In this document: positions 54,691 through 63,095 of the stretch, in pieces
How the letters are laid out: every line of letters begins with the position of its first letter
Position numbering within the stretch: position 1 is the stretch's first letter
Source: Calidihabitans tengchongensis
Lineage (GTDB): Bacteria > Sysuimicrobiota > Sysuimicrobiia > Sysuimicrobiales > Kaftiobacteriaceae
Direction of reading: 5' to 3'
Assembly (NCBI GenBank): GCA_031459615.1
Contig: JAVKIE010000002.1
Span: 124,001 to 188,000, forward strand
DNA length: 64,000 nt
Program-made: the position numbers and the translations under genes
The notes under the pieces: model-generated
Seen by the model: only the letters and a program-made list of their open reading frames with translations
What the model was told of the DNA's origin: nothing
Database searches by the model: none

Positions 54691-55734
54691 ATGGTGTTCG
54701 ACCCCGCCAGCATTGCCGCCCGGGATCCCGGGGGCATGCTCCGCCTGATCAGCCTGTTCCCCCGCATGTGCACGGAAGCCTGGTCGCTGGCGTCGGGCGT
54801 CTCCCCGCCCCCGCGGCCCCGCGCGGTGGTGGTGGCGGGCATGGGGGGATCCGGGATCGGCGGGGACCTGCTGCGGGCGGTGCTGTACGAGGAAGCCGCG
54901 CCGCCGGTCGTGGTGGTCAAGGACTACCGGGTCCCCGGGTGGGTCGGCCCCGAGACGCTCCTGTTCGCCTGCAGCTACTCGGGCGAGACCGAGGAGACGC
55001 TGGCCGCCTACCAGGAGGCGGCCGGGCGGGGAGCGCGCTGCGTCGCCATCACATCGGGCGGGTCGCTCCTGCGGCGCGCCCGCGAGCGGGGGGACCCGGC
55101 GGTGGTGGTGCCCCCCGGCCTGCCTCCCCGGGCGGCCCTGCCGTACATGTTCCTGCCCATGGTGGCGATCCTGGCGGCCGCCGGCGCCGTCCGCTCCTTC
55201 GATGAGGACGCTGCCGAGGCCGCCGACGTCGCCGCCTCCGTGGCCGAGGAGCTGGCCCCGGGGCGCCCGGAGAACCCCGCCCGGGCGCTGGCCGACAGCC
55301 TGGTGGGCCGCCTGCCCCTCATCTACAGCGCGACCCCGCTGCTGGAGCCCGCCGCCCAGCGCTGGAAGGACCAGATCAACGAGAACGCCAAGACCCTGGC
55401 CGCCTGGAACACCTTTCCGGAGCTGAACCACAACGAGACGGTGGGGTGGGGCCTGGACCCGGACCTGGCCCGGCGCTGCCACGTGGTCATCCTGCGCGAT
55501 CCCCGGGAGCCCCCGCGCCTAGCCCGGCGGGTGGCCATCACCCGGGATCTGGCCTTCTGTCGGGCGGCGGGGGTGGACGAGGTCTGGGCCCGGGGGCGTG
55601 GCCTTCTGGCCCGGCTGTGCTCTATCATTGTCGTGGGAGATTTTGTGAGCTGGTACCTGGCGCTGCTGCGCGGGGTGGACCCCACGCCGGTGCCGGTGAT
55701 CGACGAGCTCAAGCGCCGGCTGGCGCAGGCGTGA
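54691..55734 (+). CDS. Bifunctional phosphoglucose/phosphomannose isomerase (SIS domain)
   Basis: A 347-residue isomerase with two SIS domains, interconverting fructose-6-phosphate with glucose-6- and mannose-6-phosphate. VVAGMGGSGIGGDLLRAVL and SYSGETEETLAAYQEA form the first sugar-phosphate site; WKDQINENAKTLAAWNTFPELNHNETVGW carries the catalytic Glu/His region typical of this family (PF10432-type C-terminus). ATG at 54691 begins the conserved part. Supplies glucose-6-phosphate to OtsA/GlgC routes. Divergent from the osmolyte operon. Confidence 0.9.
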   Translation: MVFDPASIAARDPGGMLRLISLFPRMCTEAWSLASGVSPPPRPRAVVVAGMGGSGIGGDLLRAVLYEEAAPPVVVVKDYRVPGWVGPETLLFACSYSGETEETLAAYQEAAGRGARCVAITSGGSLLRRARERGDPAVVVPPGLPPRAALPYMFLPMVAILAAAGAVRSFDEDAAEAADVAASVAEELAPGRPENPARALADSLVGRLPLIYSATPLLEPAAQRWKDQINENAKTLAAWNTFPELNHNETVGWGLDPDLARRCHVVILRDPREPPRLARRVAITRDLAFCRAAGVDEVWARGRGLLARLCSIIVVGDFVSWYLALLRGVDPTPVPVIDELKRRLAQA

Positions 55735-55777
55735 TGCGTCCAGGACCGGACATCCGGAGGGGGCGGAGGGAGCAATC

Positions 55778-56878
55778 GTGGCGCGGGTGCGGCTGGAAGG
55801 CGTGACCAAGAAGTTCGGGCCGGTGACGGCGGTCAACGATGTGACCCTGGACGTTCCCGACAAGCAGTTCACGGTTCTGGTGGGGCCGTCCGGGTGCGGG
55901 AAGACCACGGCGTTGCGGCTGATCGCCGGGCTGGAGGAGCCCACCGCCGGGGACATCTACATCGGCGACCGGCGGGTCAACGACGTGCCGCCCAAGGACC
56001 GCGACATCGCCATGGTGTTCCAGAACTACGCCCTGTACCCGCACATGACCGTCTACGAGAATATGGCGTTCGGCCTGCGGCTGCGCCGGTACCCCAAGGC
56101 CGAGATCGACCGGCGGGTCAAGGAGGCCGCCGAGATGCTGGGCATCGAGGGGCTGCTGGACCGCAAGCCCAAGCAGCTGTCCGGGGGACAGCGGCAGCGG
56201 GTCGCCCTGGGGCGGGCCATCGTGCGGGAGCCTCAGGTCTTCCTGATGGACGAGCCCCTGTCCAACCTGGACGCCAAGCTGCGGGTCCAGACCCGGGCGG
56301 AGATCAAGAAGCTGCAGGCGCGGCTGCAGACCACCACCATCTACGTCACCCACGACCAGGTGGAGGCCATGACCATGGGCGACCGGATCGTGGTGATGCG
56401 GGACGGGGTGGTGCAGCAGGTGGACACCCCCCTCAACCTGTACGAGAAGCCGGCCAACATCTTCGTGGCCGGCTTCATCGGCAGCCCGGCCATGAACTTC
56501 GTGGACGCCGTCCTGGCCGAGGAGAACGGGCGGGTGTTCGTGGACGCCGGGTCCTTCCGCCTGGAAGTCCCCGCCGACCTGGTGCCCTACGCCCGGCCCT
56601 GGCTGGGCAAGGCGGTGGTCTTCGGCATCCGGCCCGAGGACATCGCCGACCGCGCGCTGACCGACGGGGCCCGCCCGGAGTGGACCCTGCGGGCCACGGT
56701 GGACGTCCACGAGCCCCTGGGCTCGGACGTGATCCTGTACCTGACCGTCGGCCGCCACTCGCTGGTGGCCCGCATGGACGCCCGCACCGACGCCCGCATG
56801 GGCCAGGCGGTGGAGGTGGTGGTGAACATGCGCAAGATGCACCTGTTCAACCCACAGACGCAGGAAGCGATCATCTAA
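55778..56878 (+). CDS. Sugar ABC transporter ATPase, UgpC/MsmX/MalK type
   Basis: A 366-residue ATPase for CUT1 sugar importers. Walker A GPSGCGKTTALRL, LSGGQRQRVALGRAI, LMDEPLSNLDAKLR, YVTHDQVEAMTMGDRIVVM and a C-terminal MalK-like TOBE/OB domain (FIGSPAMNFVDAVL, FGIRPEDIADRA, MHLFNPQTQEAI). GTG start, 43 bp after the isomerase gene. No permease is beside it; it is a likely shared energiser for the binding protein at 33.5 kb and permeases at 36.7-38.6 kb. Confidence 0.92.
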   Translation: MARVRLEGVTKKFGPVTAVNDVTLDVPDKQFTVLVGPSGCGKTTALRLIAGLEEPTAGDIYIGDRRVNDVPPKDRDIAMVFQNYALYPHMTVYENMAFGLRLRRYPKAEIDRRVKEAAEMLGIEGLLDRKPKQLSGGQRQRVALGRAIVREPQVFLMDEPLSNLDAKLRVQTRAEIKKLQARLQTTTIYVTHDQVEAMTMGDRIVVMRDGVVQQVDTPLNLYEKPANIFVAGFIGSPAMNFVDAVLAEENGRVFVDAGSFRLEVPADLVPYARPWLGKAVVFGIRPEDIADRALTDGARPEWTLRATVDVHEPLGSDVILYLTVGRHSLVARMDARTDARMGQAVEVVVNMRKMHLFNPQTQEAII

Positions 56879-56913
56879 CGGGTTAGCAGGGCAATACCGA
56901 CGCCGTGGCGCCT

Positions 56914-56934
56914 GCCGGAGGGGATTGCTCCGGC
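56914..56934 (+). terminator. Weak hairpin after the sugar ATPase gene
   Basis: A 7-bp inverted repeat GCCGGAG and CTCCGGC closes a 7-base loop, 36 bases after the ATPase stop and before the IclR gene. No T tract follows, so termination is uncertain. It marks the boundary where GC content falls. Confidence 0.3.
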
Positions 56935-56986
56935 CATGGGCGGCAGGGAAGGGTGAGGTGATGTCGAATGGATTGAATGATCACAA

Positions 56987-57802
56987 ATGGCGTTCGCAAT
57001 GAACAACCGACATATCAAATCCCTTGTCAAGGGTCTCAGAATTTTGCGTGCGGTGGGTGGGTACCCCGCACCGGTGTCCATCTCGGTTCTCTCCCGCCAT
57101 TTGCTGATCCCCAAAGGGACGCTTTTCCCGTTTTTGCAAACCATGGCCGCGGAAGGGATGTTGCTGGTTCACGAGGGAGGCCGGTATACGCTCGGACCAC
57201 GGGTCCTCGAACTGGCGTCGATGTTCCACGCTCAGGTGAGGCTGCGGGACATTGCGCGTCCACAGTTGGAGTGGCTGGCTCGTACGTGTGGCGAAGTCGC
57301 GCACCTGTGTGTCCTGAGCGACGGTGAGATGGTCTATCTGGACCGCGTTGAGACGCGGAAGGTCGTGCAGGTGGGCTCTCGAGTGGGAGGTCGATGCCCG
57401 ATTCACTGTACGGGGGTGGGCAAAGCGTTCCTCGCATTTCTCTCCGAGTCCCAGGTGCGGCGGTTACTGGCCCGTTATGGATTGCGCCGGTACACGCCTA
57501 CGACGATCACGTCGGTGGAACGCCTTCTCCGCGAGCTCAGGCAGATCCGGCAGCGCGGATACTCGATCGATCGCTCTGAGCACGATCCTGAGGTGCGCTG
57601 TGTGGGGGCGCCCATATTCAATCACGAGGGCCAGGTGATCGCGTCGATCAGTGCCGCAGGTCCCGCCTACCGGATGACCGCCGCGCGGGTGCGATACGTC
57701 TCCCGGATGGTGGTTCGTGCCAGCCGGGAGATCTCCTGTGCCCTCGGTTACCGCGTCGATGGCCCGTCACGCTCTGTCGCCATGGGGGCCGTCCATGGCT
57801 GA
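56987..57802 (+). CDS. IclR-family transcriptional regulator
   Basis: A 271-residue regulator. Winged helix N-terminus (VKGLRILRAVGGYPAPVSIS, then LLIPKGTLFPFLQTMAAEGML) and the IclR effector domain (LEWLARTCGEVAHLCVLSDGEMVYLDRVE, CTGVGKAFLAFL, REIRQRGYSID-like, ISAAGPAYRM) are clear. It heads the catabolic island and probably controls it, sensing a substrate or intermediate. A second ATG at 56999 is possible; neither has a strong ribosome site. Composition and codon use differ from the genes to the left. Confidence 0.9.
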   Translation: MAFAMNNRHIKSLVKGLRILRAVGGYPAPVSISVLSRHLLIPKGTLFPFLQTMAAEGMLLVHEGGRYTLGPRVLELASMFHAQVRLRDIARPQLEWLARTCGEVAHLCVLSDGEMVYLDRVETRKVVQVGSRVGGRCPIHCTGVGKAFLAFLSESQVRRLLARYGLRRYTPTTITSVERLLRELRQIRQRGYSIDRSEHDPEVRCVGAPIFNHEGQVIASISAAGPAYRMTAARVRYVSRMVVRASREISCALGYRVDGPSRSVAMGAVHG

Positions 57803-57844
57803 CAGGCATCATCATGCCGAACACGAGTTGCCATCCCCACCGAC

Positions 57845-58636
57845 ATGGCTGACACCTTTCGACGAAGTGCGAGCTATCTATTAACAGTGACGGTCGCGGT
57901 CGGCGTCTGGTGGGCAGTGGCGGGCGTGGGCCGTCTGCCGGAGTATGTGCTGCCAGCACCCGATGTCGTGGGTCGCACACTGCTGGCCTCTCTGGGTGCG
58001 CTGTATCCCCATATGCGCGTGACGCTGCGGGAGATTTTGACAGGGTTCGGCTTGACGGTGTTTATCAGCATCCCCTTGGCGCTGTTGATCGCATACTGGA
58101 CGCCGTTCGAGCGCACCGTCTACCCGCTCATCGTTATCCTCCAGTTGATCCCGAAGATCGCGCTGGCGCCCCTGTTTGTCGTGTGGTTTGGGTTTGGTTT
58201 TGTGCCGAAGGTTGCCATCGTGGTCCTGCTGTCTTTTTTCCCGCTGGTGATCGATAGCACGGTGGGGTTCAAGTCGGTAAATCCTCTTCTTCTACATTTG
58301 GCTCGCACGATGACCGCGTCCGAGTGGCGGATCTTCTGGCGCATCCGACTGCCGGCAGCACTGCCCCACATCTTTGCGGGCCTCAAAGTGGCCATTGCGT
58401 TTGCGACTGTGGGAGCCATCGTCGGGGAGTTCGTCGGCGCCGATCGGGGTTTGGGGTATATGTTGCTGCGCGCGAACGGTGACCTAAACACGCCGTTGCT
58501 GTTTGCGATCTTGATTGTGCTCTCGGGGATGGGCATGGCCCTGTTCATGATCGTGGAGGGTCTGGAGCGGGCTGTTATCCCGTGGCATGTGTCGATCCGC
58601 CGCGAGGTGGCGCAGGTCGAACGGTCCACACTGTGA
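57845..58636 (+). CDS. ABC transporter permease, SsuC/TauC (NitT/TauT) type
   Basis: A 263-residue permease with six predicted helices and the EAA-type loop (LARTMTASEWRIFWRIRLPAALPHIFAGLKVAI) used by the NitT/TauT group. PKIALAPLFVVWFGFGFVPK is also characteristic. ATG at 57845 follows the regulator by 42 bp. Together with the next two genes it makes a complete importer. Confidence 0.9.
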   Translation: MADTFRRSASYLLTVTVAVGVWWAVAGVGRLPEYVLPAPDVVGRTLLASLGALYPHMRVTLREILTGFGLTVFISIPLALLIAYWTPFERTVYPLIVILQLIPKIALAPLFVVWFGFGFVPKVAIVVLLSFFPLVIDSTVGFKSVNPLLLHLARTMTASEWRIFWRIRLPAALPHIFAGLKVAIAFATVGAIVGEFVGADRGLGYMLLRANGDLNTPLLFAILIVLSGMGMALFMIVEGLERAVIPWHVSIRREVAQVERSTL

Positions 58637-58666
58637 GCAAGTGATCAACGGGGGAGGGATCTGAGC

Positions 58667-59656
58667 ATGCGGACTATCGCGAGCGTGGTGATGGTTGCGG
58701 CGCTGGTGGTCGGGCTGGTTGCGAGTTCGGGCGCGCAGGCGCTGACACCGGTGTCGTTTCGACTCAACTTCGTGGCCGTAGGGTTGCATGCGCCCTTTTA
58801 TCTGGGGCTGGACCGTGGCTTCTATCGGGATGTGGGGATTGACCTGAGGATAGGCGAGGGCACCGGCTCCGCCACCACAGTACGCTTGGTGGGGAACCGT
58901 AGCGACGTGTTCGGATTTGCTGATGCCGGAACGACCATCATCGGCATCGCCCAGGGCATTCCCGTGAAAATTATCGCGCCCGTCTATCAGATGAACGCAT
59001 TTGCCATCATCGCTGCTCCCGATGCCGGGATCGCCAAGCCGAAGGATCTGGAGGGCAAACGTGTAGGCGTTACGCCCGGAGACGCCCTCTCGGCCCTTTG
59101 GCCGGCCTTGGTGGGCGCCAATAATATCGATGAAAGCAAGGTTCGGCTTGTCGCGATGGATCCTGCGGCCAAGGTGCCGGCCATTCTGAACAAGCAGGTG
59201 GAGGCCATCCTGGGAGGCGCCGACGACCAGGCCGTGACACTTCGCCAGCGGGGAATGCCCGTGGTCGTGCTGCGATTCGCGGACTACGGCGTGTCTACCA
59301 TAGGGCTCTCCATTATCGCCCACCAGGACACCCTGGCTGCTCAACCGGATTTGGTGCGCAGGTTCTTGAGGGCCACGGTTCGCAGCTGGGACGTGGCGCG
59401 CCGGAATCCTGATGTTGCCGTAGCGGTCCAAAAGCGGTACATTCCTGCGCTTAATGAGGCGATTGCTCGTGACCAGCTGGCGGTGGCGATCAGCAGTCTT
59501 TTCAGCAAGAGTTCCAACGAACTCATGAAGGCAACCGACAAAGACTGGCTTGACACGGTGGTGCTGCTGGCGCGGTACATGGGCCTCACCGGTCGGTACG
59601 GCCCCAAATACTATTATGACCAGAGCTTTCTGCCGGACAGTCTACCGGGGCGCTGA
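58667..59656 (+). CDS. ABC transporter substrate-binding protein, NMT1/SsuA type
   Basis: A 329-residue exported binding protein. Sec signal MRTIASVVMVAALVVGLVASSGAQA, then FRLNFVAVGLHAPFYLGLDRGFYRDVGIDLRIGEGTGSATTVRLV, KPKDLEGKRVGVTPGDALSA and LNKQVEAILGG, as in NMT1/SsuA/ThiY-like proteins that bind sulfonates, thiamine precursors, pyrimidines or aromatic acids. Ribosome site GGGGGAGGG. Substrate unknown; the linked sugar enzymes suggest a glycoside or sugar acid, which would be unusual for this transporter class. Confidence 0.88.
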   Translation: MRTIASVVMVAALVVGLVASSGAQALTPVSFRLNFVAVGLHAPFYLGLDRGFYRDVGIDLRIGEGTGSATTVRLVGNRSDVFGFADAGTTIIGIAQGIPVKIIAPVYQMNAFAIIAAPDAGIAKPKDLEGKRVGVTPGDALSALWPALVGANNIDESKVRLVAMDPAAKVPAILNKQVEAILGGADDQAVTLRQRGMPVVVLRFADYGVSTIGLSIIAHQDTLAAQPDLVRRFLRATVRSWDVARRNPDVAVAVQKRYIPALNEAIARDQLAVAISSLFSKSSNELMKATDKDWLDTVVLLARYMGLTGRYGPKYYYDQSFLPDSLPGR

Positions 59657-60429
59657 TGGATTACGCGGTTGAGGTAGATCATCTCGAAGTTACCTACTGG
59701 TCTCCGTCGGGGCCGGTGGCGGCGCTCGCGGGCGTGAGTCTGTCGGTGCGCTCAGGTGAGTTCGTATCGATTCTCGGACCGTCGGGCTGTGGGAAGAGTA
59801 CGCTGCTGCTGGCGGTGGCCGGGCTGTTGCAGCCCACACGGGGGCACGTGCGCGTCGACGGCAAGCCGGTGCAGGGACCGGTTCGGGAAATCGGCATGGT
59901 CTTCCAGGATCACTTGCTGCTGGACTGGCGCACCGTCCTTGACAACGTTCTTTTGCAGATCGATCTCCGGGGACTTTCGCGCTCGGCGTTCCTACCATCC
60001 GCGCGGGCTCTGCTGGGACGAATGGGCCTGCGCGGATTCGAGACCAAGTACCCGTTTGAACTGTCGGGGGGTATGCGGCAGCGGGTGGCCATTGCGCGGG
60101 CCATCATCCACAATCCACGACTGCTCCTCATGGATGAACCATTCGGGGCCCTGGATGCTCTAACGCGAGAACAGATTCGTGTCGACCTGGAGCGCTTGTG
60201 GATGGAGTGGCGGAATACAGTATTGTTCGTCACCCATGACATCGCCGAGGCCATCCTGTTGGGCGACCGAGTGGTAATCATGACCTCCCGGCCGGGACGG
60301 CTGGCGGACATCGTCCCGGTGTCGCTGCCCCGGCCCCGTACGGCGGACATCCTGGCAAGGCCGGAGTTCCTCGACTACCGAGCCCGGATTCAGGGTGTGC
60401 TGTACAAGATGGGCGTACTGCGCGTGTAG
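59656..60429 (+). CDS. ABC transporter ATPase, SsuB/TauB type
   Basis: A 257-residue ATPase with GPSGCGKSTLLLAVAGL, the shortened Q loop (MVFQDHLLLDWRTV), LSGGMRQRVAIARAI, LLMDEPFGALDALTRE and FVTHDIAEAILLGDRVVIM, all typical of the NitT/TauT group. Its ATG overlaps the binding-protein stop (TGATG). Completes the importer. Confidence 0.92.
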   Translation: MDYAVEVDHLEVTYWSPSGPVAALAGVSLSVRSGEFVSILGPSGCGKSTLLLAVAGLLQPTRGHVRVDGKPVQGPVREIGMVFQDHLLLDWRTVLDNVLLQIDLRGLSRSAFLPSARALLGRMGLRGFETKYPFELSGGMRQRVAIARAIIHNPRLLLMDEPFGALDALTREQIRVDLERLWMEWRNTVLFVTHDIAEAILLGDRVVIMTSRPGRLADIVPVSLPRPRTADILARPEFLDYRARIQGVLYKMGVLRV

Positions 60430-60442
60430 GGTGATGTGACGC

Positions 60443-61366
60443 ATGCTGCGGGTAGCGGTTATTGGCGTGGGATCCATTGCCCGGTCGATCTATCTTCCCA
60501 TATTGCTTGCCAGCAACTGCACCGTTGCCGGCGTCATGAGCCGCACCAGCGAGCGAGCCCGCGCTGTGGCGGCTGCATTCAACATCCCGCGGGTGTACGA
60601 GACATTGGATGATGTGGACGCTGACTGCGCATTTGTCCTGACGCCGAAGGAGACCCACGCGGCAATTGCGTCGGCGTTGCTGCGCCGGGGCATAGCGGTC
60701 TTCCTGGAGAAACCCATGGCCACCACGCTTGCCGACGCCGAGGCTCTGGTGCATACTGCGGAAGCCACCGGCACCTTGCTTATGGTGGGTTTTAATCGGC
60801 GGTACGCACCGGCGTACGAGGCGTTGCACAGGGAATGGGAGCATGATCCGCCCGAGGTGATGATTGCCGAGAAGAACCGCCCGGGCACCGAATATCGGGC
60901 CACGCTGGAAAACGCGATTCACATGATCGATCTGATGCGGTGGATCTGTGGCGAGGCACGCGACATCACGGCGTGGAGCCAGTTCGAGGACCGCTATTAT
61001 GAGACGTCGTGTGTGGCACAGATCCGTTTTGCCCGGACTCTGGGTGTGTTGGTGGCCAACCGCTCATGCGGTCAGTGGATGGAGCGCGTGGCCACCTATG
61101 GCCGCGGCAAGAGCGTTCTGGTCGAGGCACCGGAGTCGGTGATGGTTGTCGACAACCGTCAAGGGCACGTCACCAACCTGACGCCGTTGTCCATGGGCTG
61201 GGCATCGGTTCATGACAGGCTGGGGTTCCGTCAGGAGGTAGAGCAGTTTCTGGTAGCGGTACAAACGGGTCAGCCCGTCCGGACGCCTGCCCGGGATGCG
61301 TTGGAGACGCACCGCTTAACCGACCGGATTTTGAGGGCCGCTGGTTTGCCCGATCTCAGCGTATGA
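60443..61366 (+). CDS. Gfo/Idh/MocA-family NAD(P)-dependent oxidoreductase
   Basis: A 307-residue sugar dehydrogenase. Rossmann start VAVIGVGSIARSIYLP, the EKP triad piece FLEKPMATT, GFNRRYAPAYEAL and AIHMIDLMRWICGEA with the conserved His-x-x-Asp near the active site. Members oxidise or reduce sugar, inositol or glycoside hydroxyls, including 3-keto-glycoside formers. It is followed with an ATGA overlap by a TIM-barrel gene. Substrate unknown. Confidence 0.9.
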   Translation: MLRVAVIGVGSIARSIYLPILLASNCTVAGVMSRTSERARAVAAAFNIPRVYETLDDVDADCAFVLTPKETHAAIASALLRRGIAVFLEKPMATTLADAEALVHTAEATGTLLMVGFNRRYAPAYEALHREWEHDPPEVMIAEKNRPGTEYRATLENAIHMIDLMRWICGEARDITAWSQFEDRYYETSCVAQIRFARTLGVLVANRSCGQWMERVATYGRGKSVLVEAPESVMVVDNRQGHVTNLTPLSMGWASVHDRLGFRQEVEQFLVAVQTGQPVRTPARDALETHRLTDRILRAAGLPDLSV

Positions 61367-62244
61367 AACTGGCCGGCCACACCATGGGGACACCTGAATA
61401 CTCGGTGCCTGAGGCGCTGGACTTCTTCGCGCGGCTCGGCCTGGAAGGGGCCGAGGTCATTTGGCAGGAGAACTATCGGTGTGGCATCGATCCAGCGGCC
61501 AGCGAGGCGACGTTACGCGATCTTCGCCGCCATGCATCTCAGGCGGGTATTTCCATCGTTGCGATCACGCCTTACGAAGCGCGTTTCAACGACCTCGACC
61601 CGGCAGTCTGGCGCGCTTCCATCGACGCCTATACCCGCGCGCTCCACGGGGCGGCGGTGCTCGGCGCGCGGTGGGTGCGTCTGTATGGCGGTCGGTTTCT
61701 CCCGGGAGACGGCAAGTGGGACGAACGGTGGGCGCGGCTGGTTGAATCTCTGTGTGAACTAGGTGCGCGCGCACAACGCCTTGGCGTGGTCATCTGCGTG
61801 GAAAACCACTTTAATACCATGGCCGATACCGCAGCCCGCACTGCGGCACTGGTGCGCGCCGTCGATCATCCGCACGTGCGCGTTCTCTACGACCAAGCCA
61901 ATCTGGGATTCATTGGGGCCGAGGCGTGGGAAGATGCGCTGGAGCGACTCGCGGGCCTCATCGCATATGTCCACGTGAAGGACTTTGTGTTTACTGACAC
62001 GTCCCGTCCCTTCACGGCCAGAGACGTGAGCCACGTGGAACAGGAGGCGCGGATCGTCAGGTCCTGCGTTGTGGGTGACGGGATTGTCCCGTGGCCTGCG
62101 ATTCTGGCCGGGCTGCGCCGGATGGGCTATGATGGTGTGCTGTCGCTGGAGTATGAACGTCGCTGGCACCCCGGTGACTTGCCGCCGGCAACCGAGGGGA
62201 TGATGCGCAGTACGCAGCGGCTGCGGCAGTGGCTGAACAGATGA
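61363..62244 (+). CDS. Sugar phosphate isomerase/epimerase-like TIM barrel (AP endonuclease 2 fold), first copy
   Basis: A 293-residue metal-dependent TIM barrel of the xylose-isomerase-like family. Metal ligands fit Glu in CVENHFNTMADT, Asp in VLYDQANLGFIG, His in AYVHVKDFVF and Glu in LSLEYERRWHPGD. Such enzymes isomerise or epimerise sugars, keto-inositols or 3-keto-glycosides. ATG overlaps the dehydrogenase stop and its stop overlaps the next related gene. Differs clearly in sequence from the second copy, so it is not a recent duplicate. Confidence 0.87.
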   Translation: MKLAGHTMGTPEYSVPEALDFFARLGLEGAEVIWQENYRCGIDPAASEATLRDLRRHASQAGISIVAITPYEARFNDLDPAVWRASIDAYTRALHGAAVLGARWVRLYGGRFLPGDGKWDERWARLVESLCELGARAQRLGVVICVENHFNTMADTAARTAALVRAVDHPHVRVLYDQANLGFIGAEAWEDALERLAGLIAYVHVKDFVFTDTSRPFTARDVSHVEQEARIVRSCVVGDGIVPWPAILAGLRRMGYDGVLSLEYERRWHPGDLPPATEGMMRSTQRLRQWLNR

Positions 62245-63095
62245 AGATTTCGGTTGTTACTGACGAGCTCAGCGACGATGCGGAGACTGCCTTGGAGCTG
62301 GCAGCGGAGCTGGGGATTCACGAGGTAGAGTTGCGTGGCGTGGGCGGTCGCCGGGTACCGCGGCTCGATCCGTATTGGCGCCGTCGGCTTCCACAGCTTT
62401 TGGACCGGTTCGGTATGCGAGTAGTGGCCATTTCCCCGGGGCTGTTCAAGATTCCACTCCCGGAGCCGGTGACCGAGGGCTTTCAGGTGCTTCGCTGGCA
62501 GGATCGGGAGGAGTGGGTGCGAGAGCGCCGACAATCAGCGGTGTGGGAGGATCATCGGACGACGCTATTAAAGGAGAGCCTGGCATTTGCTCACGAGCTG
62601 GGCTGCCGCCGCGTGATCGTGTTCGGTGTGGTGAAGTCGCCAGGTGCGGAGACCACGCCGCCCGTCGTGACAGAGGTCTTGAGGGAAGCTGCCAAGGCAG
62701 CGGAGCAGGCGGGGGTCACGCTGCTCCTGGAGAACGAACACATTTGTTGGGCGGATACAGGGGCGCGCACGGCCGCGCTGGTCCGCCAGATCGGGTCACC
62801 CGCATTGCAGGTGAACTGGGATCCGGGCAACGCCTTCGCTGCAGGGGAGTGCCCGTATCCGGATGGCTATGCCGCGGTGCGCGGTCTGGTTGGTCATGTA
62901 CACGTCAAAGATGCGCGGCGGCACGTGTCCGGGCACATTGAGTGGGCAACCCACGGTGAGATCGACTGGCGGGGCCAAGTGAGCGCTCTGCTCGCCGATG
63001 GATATGACGGGTATCTCGTGATCGAGACCCACGTGCGACCCAAAATCGCGGCAGTGCGTGCGACCCTCCGGCGTCTGCAGGAGGCGCTGAGATGA
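62241..63095 (+). CDS. Sugar phosphate isomerase/epimerase-like TIM barrel, second copy
   Basis: A 284-residue TIM barrel of the same superfamily. Ligands: Glu in LLLENEHICWADTG, Asp in QVNWDPGNAFAAG, His in GHVHVKDARRH, Glu in YLVIETHVRP. It starts at the ATG overlapping the preceding stop (62241; an in-frame GTG at 62229 is less likely). The two different barrels suggest two successive steps or a heteromeric enzyme. The next gene overlaps it by ATGA. Confidence 0.87.
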   Translation: MKISVVTDELSDDAETALELAAELGIHEVELRGVGGRRVPRLDPYWRRRLPQLLDRFGMRVVAISPGLFKIPLPEPVTEGFQVLRWQDREEWVRERRQSAVWEDHRTTLLKESLAFAHELGCRRVIVFGVVKSPGAETTPPVVTEVLREAAKAAEQAGVTLLLENEHICWADTGARTAALVRQIGSPALQVNWDPGNAFAAGECPYPDGYAAVRGLVGHVHVKDARRHVSGHIEWATHGEIDWRGQVSALLADGYDGYLVIETHVRPKIAAVRATLRRLQEALR